Positions 1 to 51,235 of a DNA stretch of 64,000 nucleotides are shown here, piece after piece; position 1 is the stretch's first letter; each line of letters begins with the position of its first letter. The position numbers and the translations under genes are program-made. The stretch spans positions 41,725 through 105,724 of the forward strand of contig NMRB01002003.1 of assembly GCA_002633025.1 (NCBI GenBank), in the 5' to 3' direction. Source of the stretch: Notospermus geniculatus (lineage: Eukaryota; Nemertea; Pilidiophora; Heteronemertea; Lineidae). The notes beneath the pieces were generated by a model. The model did no database searches and had not been told where the DNA came from. It saw nothing but the letters and a program-made list of their open reading frames with translations.

Positions 1-230
1 TTTTTTCAAGAAGTCATGAATGTTGAAAAAAATTTTTCAAGATGTTGAACGATTTTTTTCAAGAAGTCATGTGAATGTTGAAAATTTTTTTTCAAGAATG
101 TTGAACGAAAAAAATGTTGACATATGTTTGAAAATGTTGTCAATGTTTTTTGAAAGTTGACACATGTTTGAAAAATTCTTGTCGTGTATTTCGTTGTGTT
201 GACATGTGTTTCTCAAATGTTGACATGTTT
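1..230. repeat. AT-rich low-complexity repeat
   Basis: The first 230 bases are an irregular array of short variants of ATGTTGAAAA, TTTTTTCAAG and TTGACATGT separated by T runs. The unit is about 20-35 bp and is too degenerate for a fixed period. No coding potential is visible. It looks like a minisatellite edge that continues upstream of the window. Confidence 0.6.
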
Positions 231-498
231 TTCACAGGGTTGAATAAATTCCGCTTTGGCGTGCCATAGGCGGTATTTCAGAAAAAAAGACAAGCATAGC
301 AGAATGAAGGGAATCCAGGAGCATACCAAGGACATGGGACAGGTGGGACGTGGGTAGTGGTCAGCGCCTCCGAATGTGTTTTCCATGCAGATTCTTGTGT
401 ACAAATGACCTCTGCCCGGGCCGCATGACCAAAATCCTAGACCTATGAATTTTATGGGGACCCAAGCTAGGCCTTCGAATGATCTCATGCAAACTTAC

Positions 499-585
499 CT
501 GACATGACGTGAAGTAGTAGCCTACTGCCGCTGGTCCTCGGAGAATCACAATCGTTGAAATATCTGAGGTCTCTTCAACATCCAA
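499..585 (-). CDS. Possible orphan first exon
   Basis: On the minus strand an ATG at 585 opens 29 codons (beginning MDVEETSDISTIVILRG) and ends in CAG followed by a consensus GTAAGT donor. I do not recognise the protein. No partner exon could be identified in the remaining 498 bases, so a real gene would have to continue off the left edge. The only support is a start codon, an open frame and a good donor, which also occurs by chance. Confidence 0.2.
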
Positions 586-1899
586 ACGGTCACTGTGACT
601 GTACAGTAGGCCACAACGTACTTTTTAGTCCAATTTAGGTCATAAAAACATTGAAACCAATAGGAGAACAAATCGCATTAGAACTCGTCACTCGGTGGGT
701 TTGTAGCAGAATACGTCAGACTCCATTTTAAACCTTTTAAAACCACTTATAAGCTCATTATTTTTGCTGGAAAACTTATTTTTACGGGTCTTCCACTGAT
801 TTCGCACCACTGTATTTCTCTACTACGCTGACAACTGTTCCTGCATCTGTTCCTGCATCTCCGTTCAAACATTGTAGCCTACAACTCACTTTTATCAACA
901 TCATCATCATTGCCTGCTGTGAAATCTGCAAAGACAAAAAATTTCCCACCATTTAGATCATGTCCGACAATGAAGATATCAAACACACATGGTGCTGCCA
1001 TCTGAGGCATGGGAGGCACCATGATAGCGGTATCTATCAATTGCCCAACCTAACCTTTACCCCGACCTTTACTTGCCAGGGAGACCGAAAGCGAAAGTAG
1101 AACGCGCTACGAAACTGAACAGTGACACCAGGAGGACAACTGCTAGTTTTTCCTCTGGCCGTTAGGTGGCAGCTAAAATACTTCCGGGTTTGGTGAAAAA
1201 GTAAACATTGTAAAATGTCATGAAGTTTTGCCTGTATTCCTTGTTTTTTTATTCGGAACACAAATAAATTCACATTTGAATGGTGGTGCGTGTTAGATAA
1301 GCCAATGATGTTGTCATCATGATAGTTGTCATGGTCCAATTTTTGTAATTTCATTCAGGATTTTGCTAACTTCAAGATCGAAGAATCTACAAAAGTAAAG
1401 TGCAGCAAGCACATACATGAGCAATCATCATGCTGTCACATCTACATGCATGTCATCAGCATGGAAATGGCAATGCATGGATGATGGCATGCCATTTACA
1501 TTTGAAATAGCATGGCAACCTGCATGGTCGGAGTCCATCAGGACTTCTGACCATGGAGGTATATTCTTATTTTATACCTCCATGTTCTGACAGACACTAC
1601 ACTCAGGGCCACAGGAGCTTGAATCAAATGGTGAAAAGGGGTTAAAATGTGTTGGGATTTTATTTACCACAGGCACAGAGCCTCTGTGACAGAGTCTGTC
1701 AGAGGGTGTACCACCCCAAAATAACACCCACAGGTAGTGGGTGTAAAACTTCCACCATTTGATTCAAGCCCTTGTGGACAGGGCAGTGGGAGAACAACAT
1801 GCAGGCCATGCATTCTCTTAGCCCTTGAATTGATTAGAAAACAAGCAACAATAAGAGGTCTTCAATGATCAATTTAGAACCTTCATCAGTATTTTTCAG
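586..1899. other. Non-coding stretch left of the PLP enzyme gene
   Basis: No convincing exon is seen on either strand. The stretch holds two inverted-repeat structures: a short stem-loop around 1552-1588 (arms reading CATGGAGGTATA) and the foldback element at 1609-1777. Upstream exons or the promoter of the PLP enzyme gene should lie here or further left, but none could be identified. Confidence 0.5.
1609..1777. mobile_element. Foldback (MITE-like) element
   Basis: The ends are inverted copies: CCACAGGAGCTTGAATC on the left and GATTCAAGCCCTTGTGG on the right, separated by about 130 bases with no reading frame. This fits a small non-autonomous DNA transposon. No clear target-site duplication was found. 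Confidence 0.5.
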
Positions 1900-3101
1900 G
1901 CTTTGGGAATGTACAATCCAGACGCTGTGATGCTAAAGCTAGACGACATCAATGCCGCATATGAAGTCACCAAGGAAAGCTCAATATGCCTCAGAACCCC
2001 AATGCTTGCTCACGTGCAGAAATTGTTTGAGGTCAATGATGAAGTTGACCTCTATCTAAAGATGGAAAACTTCCAGAAAACAGGTGAGTTAGACCGTTAC
2101 TGATCGAAATCACGATTAAACTGGATTCAGATTCTATGCCGTCTATGCCAAGATTGGGAGACTTCTTGCAGTTGTAGTTGGATCTTGTAGCTGACGGCTA
2201 CAGTGCATAATTCCTGTTATAAAAATTGTCTTCTCATTGTACTGGCAGGTTCATTCAAAGTACGAGGCCTGGCAAATCAACTCCACAGCATCCCTGAACA
2301 AGTTGGAAGCGAAGAACGCAAGCTGATTACCATGTCAGCTGGGAACTATGGGAAAGCATTTGCATACGCAACCAGTGAACTGTCCATGAAAGCACTTGTC
2401 CTAATGCCAGATACTGCTCCTCACAGTAGAGCTGAGGTCATTCAGGTGTGTCAAGGTTGGAGACAACTTGGTCAGAGTGGGCTTTGGGCCATATGCTGGG
2501 GTCGGACTTCAGCCAGACTTTCATTAAAGTCTGACTTTTCTCTATGTCAAGCGTAGAAAAAGTCTAACTTAGCTTTACTTTAGGCTAAAGTCGGACCAGA
2601 GCATACGGCCTTTTGGGCTGTCAGAGTGTCACAATGGAAACATTGGTGCCTGTCACCTCCCAGGTTCTGGGTCTAATCTCCAGTCAAAATGATTTACATG
2701 CCTATTTATTCAATGGTTGCTTGTTCTTACTTCCTTGGATGATTTTGCTATTCACATCCTTTCTTACAGAGTTATGGTGTCTCTGTTGAGAAACTCAGCA
2801 CACCTGACCTGCAGCCAACCGTTGATGAGTATGTAAAAGAAAGAGGCATGTTCTACCTCCATCCGTTCGATGACACTAATCTCATTGCTGGACATGCAAG
2901 GTGAGTGGCACAATCTTCGACAACTATTTCGGTTTCAGTCATGGTGTGAAAAGTCGACATGCCCGTATCTTGAATCAGACATTCCTTATTTTTTCCATTT
3001 TTATCATTCTAGCGTTGGCCTAGAAATACTTGAAGATTTACCAGACCCTGATGTTGTCATTGTGTGTTGTGGTGGCGGAGGACTGCTGGCTGGTGTAGCA
3101 T
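1900..3101 (+). CDS. Serine racemase/threonine dehydratase-like PLP enzyme, 3' part missing
   Basis: Four exons: 1900-2083, 2249-2445, 2770-2900 and 3013 to about 3101; frames join across all three introns. The protein resembles fold-type II PLP enzymes. SFKVRG in exon 2 carries the expected Schiff-base lysine, SAGNYGKAFAYA matches the substrate-binding SSGNHGxA motif of serine racemase, and CCGGGGLLAGVA in exon 4 is the glycine-rich phosphate-binding loop. Known members deaminate or racemise serine/threonine in the cytosol. The exon 1 acceptor implies an upstream exon; the first in-frame ATG is 1909. The gene stops at an ambiguous base (3102), after which the sequence is unrelated, so the C-terminal half is absent. 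The alternatives (racemase, threonine or phenylserine dehydratase) cannot be separated. Confidence 0.8.
2486..2610. mobile_element. Foldback element, GGGCC-ATAT terminal family
   Basis: The element starts GGGCCATATGCT and ends AGCATACGGCC, with inner arms around GTCGGACT/AAGTCGGAC and ACTTTCATTAAAGTC. It sits in intron 2 of the PLP enzyme gene and is flanked by TTT on both sides. It shares its outermost bases with several other hairpins in this window. Confidence 0.6.
2625..2690 (+). repeat. Degenerate tRNA-derived SINE-like segment
   Basis: CAGAGTGTCACAATGG and GGTTCTGGGTCTAATC resemble the A and B boxes of the SINE-like repeats seen elsewhere here (for example 42665-42745), with the shared GGTGCCTGTCACCTC core. 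It lies in intron 2 of the PLP enzyme gene. Confidence 0.4.
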
Positions 3102-5219
3102 NTCTTGCTCCTCGTCATCGCCAGGGCCTTCTGAAAATCACTTTGTTTCGCAGTCCCCCCTCCACGTCTTTTTTTTCTGCGGCCCGGTTTCTAGCAAACA
3201 TGTTTGCCAAGTAGATTATTCATTCTAATTTTCTAATTTTCCTGGATGACACAAACACCCTGAAAATTACCCACTAAAATTGCCTAACAAGGACTACGTC
3301 CCGTCCGCTAATTTTCTCCCTGGGCCGTTCGGTGGATTCCGAGTACTTTCAGTAAACAAAAAGCCAAAAGAAAAAAGACAGGAAAAGCGGCGAAAAAAAA
3401 ATCGCCTCAGTCGGGAGTCGAACCGGGGACCTGCGGTGTATAAGGCGAACGCTCTTACCCATTGAGCTACCTAGACATCTGGCAGCGACGGCGTTACATT
3501 GAGACATGCTTATCGGTGGGCATGAATATTAATTAGCTGAACGTGCATGCAAGAAAATTATTCGTACTGCATACACAGCAGTTAGCTGTGCAAATAACCA
3601 CTTCGTTTCAATTTATTTATTTCCACCAAGTACAAAACTTGCACCTTTGGTGCGAACAGTGTTTTACATTAGAGACACGGAGGCCGTGAAGGCCAAGGTA
3701 CATGTACATAGCAGATAGTAAGAATTATCTCGACATTGTACATACAAATATGTATAGGCCTAAACGCTAATTGATTACTAGTAAATAATTAACCGTGGTG
3801 CCGCCATCTTCAGAGCAGACGTGAAATTACTACATCCGGGCGTGTTGAGAAGATGAAGATGTGAAAAATCTCAGCATCCCCAGTGAAAATGATGAATGTT
3901 ACCTAATATCAATAATAAATTCCCATTTATTCGTGGCCAAGTTGTTTTATGAATAAAATACCTATGATTGTGTGTCACGAGGTAAATTTTTTTTTATGTC
4001 TTGCTTGTTTTTGCATCTGTCAAACGGCTGTCATCATGATCATCATCTTCTGCATGCATGCATTGCATGCATCAATCATGCAGCTACACAACCATCATGA
4101 CCATGACAACCAGGTGAGGAGTAGGCCTAGGCCTACATGTCACAGACCTGTCAAGTCTCCCGCATCTGGCGGGAGACTCACTCACGCATTTGACCCTAAT
4201 AGACCACTTGCGCAAGTCGGCCATTACAGCCAGGTGTAAACAAACCTTCGGCCTAGTGCATTGTGCCGACGGTAAGCACAGGAGCCAACTGTACAAATGC
4301 ATTAGGCCCCCTAGGGCGAGGCTAATGTTGACACCCTGGGCTGATAAGCGCAAGGGGTCTATCTCCAGCACTCCCGCGGGCATGAGTGGTTTCTCCCGCA
4401 TCATGACGATCTCTCCAGCCATAAGCAAATTTTTTGTTCATTTCGCTTGTAAAACCTGCCGCATTCTGCTTCGCGCCCAAAACGTAGCATGATTTTGTCA
4501 ATTTCGTCGCGATCTTACCAGTAGTTTGGCGCCATTTGTTGCGTTCGCGGTATTCTCTGCCTGTGCATGAATGAGTTCAGGCATTGTCAGGCCCAGGCAC
4601 GAGGTTGGTTGGCGCCACCTGCAAGTGGGCATTTGTCAAACTAATGCAGAATGAAGGTTGATTTGAATGACAATGATGAAGCAGACGAACAGTGGATCAC
4701 AATCCACGTACATCCTCGAAGCATAAAAGGCCTTTTGTGGAGTTGGGAACTCCGTGGATCACTATAAAAACGTGTTTTTCAGATATAGTAGGAAAAATAG
4801 TAAATCTCCCGCAGTGGACCCTAATCTCCAGCAAAGAAAGAGCTGAAACTCCAGCATTGGCCCAAGGGACCCTTGAGAGCTCTGATGTCATGATATTGGG
4901 CCCATTACATAATAGATGAAGTGGACTCGCGTTGTTGATTTAGGCCCAGGAAGAGAGGGTTCCAGATATCTCTTGCAAGTTAAACATGATCATGGGAGCT
5001 GGGAGACAAGTTCAGGGATGTTGTAGCCTAATGATTTTGAACCCAGTAGGCCTGCCCTAGGCCCAGCTAGCCTACTGATGATGTTGACATTCGGACGCCG
5101 GCACAATCTCTCCGTTTAAGAAGGAGCAACATTTGTATGCAGTCTATATTGGTATATTTGTCCACTGGGATTTATTCTTGTAAATGTCTTCAATGAATGA
5201 ATTGTATCTTCTCTTTCAG
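3102..5219. other. Ambiguous base and non-coding stretch before NALCN
   Basis: An N at 3102 breaks exon 4 of the PLP gene; what follows does not continue that protein. The stretch contains a tRNA-like segment (3405-3478), AT-rich DNA and a region near 4145-4440 with repeated CTCCCGC/GCGGGAG words. No exon is supported. The acceptor-like CTCTTTCAG ending at 5219 suggests that a 5' UTR exon of NALCN starts at 5220, so the NALCN promoter should lie within or upstream of this stretch. Confidence 0.5.
3405..3478 (-). repeat. tRNA-like sequence (probable SINE head or tRNA pseudogene)
   Basis: Read on the minus strand it has an A-box match (TAGCTCAATGGG, 3458-3469) and a B-box match (GGTTCGACTCC, 3414-3424) at tRNA spacing, followed by a T run. 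The anticodon arm (around CCTTATACACC) and the T and acceptor stems do not pair well, so I call it tRNA-derived rather than a working tRNA gene. Confidence 0.55.
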
Positions 5220-5454
5220 GTCATGCCGAACGGAGAGCTCTTGACAATGTGAAAACGATTGTTGGAACTTTTTCTGTGATAGAATAGATGATATTGTGTG
5301 ATTACATGAGATTTTGGTGTAGGAGACGGTTTTTGTGTTATTGACAATTTCAAATCAACATTGAGTAGCCTACGTTGTTAATTTCATAGAAAACAGTCTG
5401 TCGTCTTTAGCAGAAATGAACAATTTGTGATATTGAGATATTTTATTCCCAATA

Positions 5455-38975
<33,521 letters not shown>

Positions 38976-39499
38976 GACTCAAGGTCGGATTCGGCGAAGA
39001 CAAGTTTGGAGCAGGCGTCTGAAGGAAAAGAGAGCTGTTTTCAGGTTCGCTGAATGGGATACAGATCTGTGAAGTCGGCGGCAGTGAGAGTCGAAAGCTG
39101 ATGTGACCTTCAAACCAACAAGAGACAAGTTTTCCCCGTGTTGGGCATTCTCCAGGATCTCAGAATGGGTTTTATTTTTGTTGGCTCACTTGTAAATTTA
39201 TGGTGCATGTGGTGTCTGGTCAAAATATTCTTGACCAACAATGTAGGCCTACTTGTAGGACTTGCTTGACATTTTATGCATACACATGACATGGAGCTGA
39301 TGTTCTAGTCAGTCCGTATATTGATATTAATTGTTTGCGTTTCACATTTTGTTGTTGAAATACTAGAATTGTGATGTATTTGTGGAGACTGACTGATTGG
39401 ACAACATCAGTATAGGCCTAAATGTGAATATAGAGTAAAAATATGAATCAAAAATATTTATTGTTGTTTATTGTACATAAGAGATTTCTAGATATTAAG

Positions 39500-39505
39500 A
39501 ATAAA
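39500..39505 (+). terminator. Candidate NALCN poly(A) signal
   Basis: AATAAA in an A-rich context about 525 bases after the NALCN stop codon. No other canonical signal was noticed between the stop and this point. Confidence 0.5.
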
Positions 39506-42165
39506 AAATGTGTATTAAAATGAAAAATCATGAAGTTTATGATGTCTCGTGTTCTTCATTTTTCGCCCTCCATCATTGCCCTGCACCCGCCCTGCCCTGC
39601 CCCTGCCCCCGCCCCAGCCCATGGCATTGCCCATTCACAAGGCCTAGAAACAATGTGATTTCAGTTTGAATTCATATTCTTCGATACAAAGCAACTCTAT
39701 TTTCTGTTTTTTGTCATTTTCTGTTTGAATGCTTCATCCCAAATGCAAATGTGCATGTGTCCATTATTATGCGCAAATGAAAACCGGGCGGAATTTTGCC
39801 CGGTGACGTCATTACCGTGGCCACTTGAGAAAGTACCGTAAAATATATTCCGTGATTTCTCATTATGATATGCAAATTTGTGTATTACATCATGAATTTG
39901 GGGTGTTGCTGATTTTCATGATTTCTCATCATTCAATCGTATACACTTTGACCCGATCACCAATCATGCCATTACAATACAAGCAGTAGTTGTTAAACAA
40001 CTACTTGTTATGTTGGCTTCCTCGAGTAGGTGTTGTAGGGCGCTCACGAAAAACAAATCAACAAGTTGTTACCAGAAGCATCAATTCTTTAATTCATTTT
40101 CCTTGTAAACACTAAACAGTTCAAGTGCTGGGTTCACTGTCTACAGCATGTAGTAAACTTACACTCAAATACTATGTGTAATTGTGTTGTCAGGGAATAC
40201 ACAGTGGGCTAACCAGACAAATCAAAATAACCTACAAAACTTTAACAGATCGTTGCATCATGTGGTCACTTTATCCCCTTCATATAGGAGAAAAATTTGA
40301 ACAGGATACTGGTATTGTCTCGAAATACATCGGAACAACAAATGATTCTTTCCCTAGATCAGAATCTGCTCAAAACGACTCCCTGCCCGGCTAGAACCCA
40401 AGTACATTCCAGGGGGCCTTGAGCAGCTGATTTGGTGATCACTTAATCCTCAAGGACCAGTTGAACTCACAAAATGATGCCAGCATGGAGTACCCCCATT
40501 TTGACCTTCCTAAATTATGCAAATAGAACGACTCCCAACTTCTTGACTGTACATCCTGTATTCAGAGATTGTTTAAGGTTGACCGACCTCGTATGGTTCA
40601 CCCTATCATTGCCATCGATAAATGCAATAAAAGTTAAAGTCTGTTACACAGCCAACTGGTGCTGAATATTCTGACAGCAATGCAACCTGTGGACCCATAC
40701 ATCGACCGCATAACATTGTGTTAATACGACAGTACCGGCACACTTGGTGCAATCTGCGACATTTATCCCTGTGTATTCACTCAATATTCAGTCAAATCCA
40801 ATGCTGTCCCCTTCAGGGAGAAGTTGCGGCCAGTACGAATTACAGTACACCCCATGGTTGAGGCCAGTACCATGAGCTACAGTTTACCCCACGTATAAAG
40901 CTGTAGGCAAAGTTAAAACCATTGCTGCATGCCAAGTAATGTCCCTTAACAAATAATAAACTAAAACCCTTGTTGAGCCAGCAAGACTGGCAGTGCTCAC
41001 TCCCTCCGCCACCCACATTCCCCATTGAGGATGGGAGTGAGCAGCTCTAGAAACAGAGCTGATGCTAATGCTGCATCTTAGCCCCAGAACTGTAAATAAC
41101 CCCCCCCCCCTTCTTCTTCGTCCCAGCTGACAGCCGAGGTTTCTGCGACCACAGCAGCCGAAGAATCCTTTTCTGTAGAAGACACTGATACACATAGCCT
41201 CCTCCAAGAATAGAATGAATCCGTAACAAGTCTTCACAAGCTAAGATCCTTTATTTCCCATGAGGCATTTTAATCCAGACTCCATCCAGAATTGTATTTC
41301 TGTTGAACTGCATAGTCCCACAGTCAAAACGGTGAGCCCTGGATGGACACACCAAATGAAACTAACAATGCAGCAAAGACATCAACTGTCTTCATATGGT
41401 TATGAGTACAGTGGAATCGACCATAGGGGTCGCCTCTACCAGGAGGACACCTCTTGATATGGATGCCAAAATTCAGTCCCAATTTGTGTGGCGGTCTAGG
41501 TAAACCCGGCACGGCGGATGTCGCATTTGAGGGAAGTGTTAATGGCCTTGCTGAACTCCCACATTTCAGTAGCTGAAATGTACTACGTAGCAAATAAACA
41601 GTAGCTAGGCCTAGTAGATCAATGCACAGGCAATCTGACAGCCCTTGTTGATCATTCAGTAACATCTGCCGGGTTTTCCTAGCCCGCCACACATTCAGTC
41701 ATTTCGTCTTGACCTCTGAAATCAGGCCACTTCTCAATTAAAGGGAGCATCTGTTAGTTCCAAAGACATGGAGGCAGATTCCACTGTACTTCATTTTACG
41801 TAACTGACGCCTCACCCCGCCCGACCAAATTCAACCCAACTAAGATGGCCGCAGCAGAGAATGCGATATAATTGAGCACAATATGGATTCATGTTGAGGT
41901 CGTGCGTCATCTGCCTGCATGACGACCGATTACGATAGTCAACAAACAATTGTACCAACAGCAAGGAAAATGATGAAACTTCCAGAAAATAATTACGTTT
42001 GCTGAGCATCAAGAGTTGAGTTCTTGTCCCACTGCGTACAGTGTGCAATTTTACAATGCGTATATTTACTTCTGTACAGATATATATAGATATTTATATA
42101 TATATTAAACATCCAGCATCCGTGTGTGGAAGTTCTCCATGACAGTCGGCAGATGTAGGGGACAA
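39506..42165. other. Convergent intergenic region between NALCN and CUL3
   Basis: The 3' ends of NALCN (+) and CUL3 (-) face each other. No exon is supported. A TTTATT at about 41250 (AATAAA on the minus strand) could end CUL3, giving a 3' UTR of about 0.9 kb. A C run at 41100-41110 and an AT microsatellite near 42080-42105 are the only other marks. Confidence 0.5.
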
Positions 42166-47444
<5,279 letters not shown>

Positions 47445-48578
47445 GCTTGAAGTTGGGCCCGTCCAGACAACACGACTTTTAAAACTGCTAAAACACACTT
47501 TTTCAGAAAAACTGGAGGAGACAACCGAAAGAACTAAGAAGATTGACTTCTTATATTTTAAAATAACGCCTGGACATTACAATTGATTTCATATTTTGAG
47601 AGATATGAACAATTTTCTAGATGAGTTCAGCTGAATTTTTCGATTTTCTTGTTTCTGATGAGCCCTATTACTCACATCGCCCAGTGTAATTATCCCTCGA
47701 CGGTATGTAATTAGTCCAAGTGTGATATCAATGATTTGCATCAGATCAACTAATCAGTAAATACAATGGGGTCAAAAAATTTCAATTGCGTTCTCATATT
47801 TAGTAATATTACGATCAAATGACAACTTCTAGGGTGTGAATGTCATGCCTATTTAGGCGGAATAATACTACAACAAAGTGGCCATCTTGCGGAGATTTGT
47901 GACGTCAGATTAGAACTACTTTAACCAGATCGGTCACAGGGATCTGGAACTATCATTCATTGTCTGGTTCAGCTGCCCAACGACAGGTGGCGCTAACGCT
48001 CTTTGACAGGGGGAAACCAGACGACGGCATCAGCCATTGACCAAACAGCTTATATTTGCGCGCAGTCCACCTGAGTCAGGCAATGGGACCTGCTAAAGGG
48101 TGTCCTTGATTCAGGCCACTCAGTCACTTGAAAAGGGGGAAGTTCTGATGAGATTTTCATCACTATAGAAGCAAAAGGCAATGAAGATGAAGTAAGTCAT
48201 TGGGTACAAAAAAGTGTATAAATATGTTTATTGTCTCAAGTCTAGACACGTGTACATGAAGGGCTTGATTTTCCACCCTAATGATTCAAGCAACCAGAAA
48301 CCAAGCTGTGAGAGGATGACCTCAGCAGCCATGGAGTTGAACCATCCGCTGTCAACCTGGAGTTCACTCTTGCCAATCAAATTATTCAGCACAACTGTAG
48401 TTTTAATGGACAGAGATGTGAATTAAATAGATATTGACAAGCAGCTAAACTGAGTTCAGAGCTCCAAAATCAGACAATATGAAAATGTTCCATATTATTA
48501 TGTTCATGATTCCTGATCAGTTGTTCAACCCTCAAACTGAATCTTCAGAGAAAGAGTTCATGTTGGTCCTGTTGCTGT
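47445..48578. other. Region between CUL3 start and TAF9 end
   Basis: No exon is supported. CUL3 5' UTR and promoter are expected just above 47444. A TTTATT near 48228 (AATAAA on the minus strand) could be the TAF9 poly(A) signal, about 350 bases past its stop. Confidence 0.5.
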
Positions 48579-49949
48579 TCATGGTTTGTCATAATCATCA
48601 TCTTCATCACGTTTCCGCTTCAAATTTGCCAGTATGTTACTTGAACCTGAAATAGACATGACATAGTGAAGCGGTTACTTTGGGACTGCCCAACAGCCTT
48701 GCAAAATGTAACTGTCAGTTGACCATCCTACGGAGTAGATGAAATCAGTAGTTGTGGTACTGAGGAGAAGTGCTTGAATCATACTTGACTTACCAGAATT
48801 GATCTGAAATGTGGGTTTAGGCATTGTAAGAGTGGTGGTGGCAGCAGGGGTTGAAGGTTTGGAGACAACTGTCACTGTTGGTCTTGTCACCCCCATTGTG
48901 ACCAGGGAAAGCTGCCCTGTCGAGAGGTTGGTCAGGCGCGACTTGCTCTGCATTCTTGATCCAGCTGAAAGGAACAGATGTGATTCTACAGCAAACATTA
49001 GCAATCAAAGGTACACCAGGAAAAAGCCTGAGAAGCTAACTTGTAAATTCCACTTGCAGAACATATAAAACCATATTCCTGTCAGTCCATCAACTTACAA
49101 GTTAAAGTTTGCACCAGCCCTTGTGGTGTCCTTGCCCCTGTGCCTAGTGATGTAAGACCTCCTGGTGTTATATGTAACCTAGGCTTCTTTGATTTCATTC
49201 TGTAGTTGGCTGATGAGAGGCAATATCGGTCTGGTGGGAGGCGAGGCCCTGTGTACTTTTTGATGAGGGGCAGCGGTTGGCTGTTCTTGTGGCGAGCAAG
49301 TTCCATTAGAAGCTGAAAAATGGTCAGAAGATCAGTCAGCAGGCTGAAGAGAATACATAAGTCATCACTCATGCTTGAAATGAGTGAGAGCCAATAAAAG
49401 GCAACTACTGGTCAATTAATTTATGGCGTCCCTGTTCCCTGCAGCTGATCAAGATACGTACATCCTTGGGTGGGGGTGATGTGAATGAATGATCCATCTT
49501 GCATTGTACAGCCAACCGAACATCATCTCCATCAATTGTCTTCTTGCCAGCATGTCCAGTATAAACTTTAGCATCATCTAAGACATCAGTTACATATCCT
49601 GAAATAAAAAGACAATACTAGCCTAAATCAAATGTCAACAATAGTCACATGTCATCATATGCGGTCCACTGGCTTCTGGCTAGCTTATTTTGTGCACTAT
49701 TACTATACAATGCATTACCATCAGTACGTGCATCAGTAGGCTACAAATCACTAATCAGCACACGTTTTTTGTTGCACGAGTACGGGCTCAAGAATTGTCA
49801 GATCTCATCGAGAAATAGCTCTTACGATAGGCAAATTCAAGCATTTGATTAACAACTCTTGGTTCGTAGTCTGACACCCCGATATCCTTCAAAATAGCGT
49901 GCATAACTTGGACATCTTTTGGGGTACTTTTTGTTGGTGGAGCCGCCAT
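48579..49949 (-). CDS. TAF9: TFIID subunit 9 (TAF9)
   Basis: Complete, 237 residues (human TAF9 264). Exons from the 5' end: 49826-49949, 49462-49598, 49099-49312, 48794-48964, 48579-48646; all phases agree. Residues about 12-85 form the histone fold ([20 protein letters not shown], then [20 protein letters not shown] and DVRLAVQCK). They are followed by the conserved TAF9 block [20 protein letters not shown], a Thr/Pro-rich segment and a basic-acidic tail [16 protein letters not shown]9 pairs with TAF6 in TFIID and SAGA-type coactivators in the nucleus. The start at 49949 ([12 protein letters not shown]) was chosen because it matches the family; an upstream in-frame ATG at 49997 would add 16 unrelated residues. 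Confidence 0.94.
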
Positions 49950-51180
49950 CTTGGATCCTGATATTTGTAGTGGATGTAACATACAGTAATCTAACAAAAC
50001 AATATTCCATTTATGTCTTTAATTCTTGAGAATATGTGGATAATTTTCAGAAAGAAGTGATATTTCTGTGCTCTGAACAAATAATCTTAGAAAATTCACT
50101 TTTAAATGCATTTAATGATTTGAAGCAACATGTTGTTATATTACTTTGTAGTTGGCAAACAAGACAAAGTGCATTAATCACCATGATCACAGGGAACTGG
50201 GATTCCCAAGTCATGAAGCAGTGAAGTCACAGGGACTTGAGGCATGCATTGCAGGGGTGGTGGGCGTGTTACAGAGGTCTAATAACAACCCCCCGAGTAA
50301 TGCCCCGGTATACTGACGTATACCTAGTAGAAAAATCTACTGGGTATACGTTAGTATACCGGGGCATTACTCGGGGGTGTGTTATTGGACCTCTGTAACA
50401 CGCCCACCACCCCTGCAATGCATGCCTCAAGTCCCTGTGAGTGAAGTGGGATTTCATAAAATTTGGGTGCACTACCCTCGTCATGTTCATCATGTCATCA
50501 TTAGTTGAGTTCATGTCATTGTCCTTACACATTTTTCAGGCATGTCAGGTACTTTTACAACTCTGACACATATGACATCAGTAGGCTAGGCCTACCGGTA
50601 GGCCTAGCTAGCATCATGACCTAGGCTATCAGCTGAGTGATAAGCCTATCGCCTTATCGGCCCTCATCAGTGCAGTGTGAGTGTCAGTATCAGTATCAGT
50701 ATCAGTATCAATATCAGTCAGTTGGGTGGATTTGTCATTTCTCTACGGATGATCAACACACCAGGTTCACCACGGCACCAGAGCAGAGTCGAGAAAGAAG
50801 GATCAAGCAGTCCAGCCCGGTCATGCCTGTGGCTGTGCTGTGGTGTGGTGTGGCTGTGTTCATGGTGCTGGCGTCCTCGGGCAAGGCACTTGATGCTAGG
50901 CCTAGGCCTACATTGCTCTCTGATTCAGCCTACACTGCAAAGTCACAGCCTACATGTTGCTTGGGGAGAGTAATGAGATTCAGTTGATGAACAGGCCTAG
51001 CCTAACTTATTTGACTTGTCACTGAAACGTTAGGCCTACTAATTTTAGTTTATGATTAGGCCTATGGCCAGTCACCATGACACAGATTTAGCCTAAAAAT
51101 GTCTACCCTATTTTTCCTTGTTTCCATTGTTTGTAGAAAATATGATCACATACCGTACCAATAATTATTATTTCATTTCA
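49950..51180. other. Divergent intergenic region TAF9/MAO gene 1
   Basis: TAF9 (-) and MAO gene 1 (+) are transcribed away from here, so both promoters should lie inside. A hairpin element (50227-50440), a short CAGTAT microsatellite (50684-50718) and repeated TAGGCCTA words are seen. A TATTTCATTTCAG acceptor just before 51181 shows that MAO exon 1 is preceded by a non-coding exon not identified here. Confidence 0.5.
50227..50440. mobile_element. 214-bp hairpin element with GTGAAG flanks
   Basis: Long arms pair almost end to end: left TCACAGGGACTTGAGGCATG, right CATGCCTCAAGTCCCTGTGA, with a short A-rich loop near 50330. The direct repeat GTGAAG (50221-50226 and 50441-50446), possibly 7 bp with the preceding A, is the target duplication. 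Confidence 0.8.
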
Positions 51181-51235
51181 GTTAAAACTGTGAAAGACTA
51201 AATCATATGGAGCATACGCTCTGAAAAAACCAAAG

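Noticed and set aside
1037-1354. 105-codon minus-strand open frame
   Set aside because: No domain, no splice context, low-complexity His/Asn-rich start; treated as chance.
3405-3478. A functional tRNA gene on the minus strand
   Set aside because: A and B boxes match but the anticodon, T and acceptor stems do not pair adequately.
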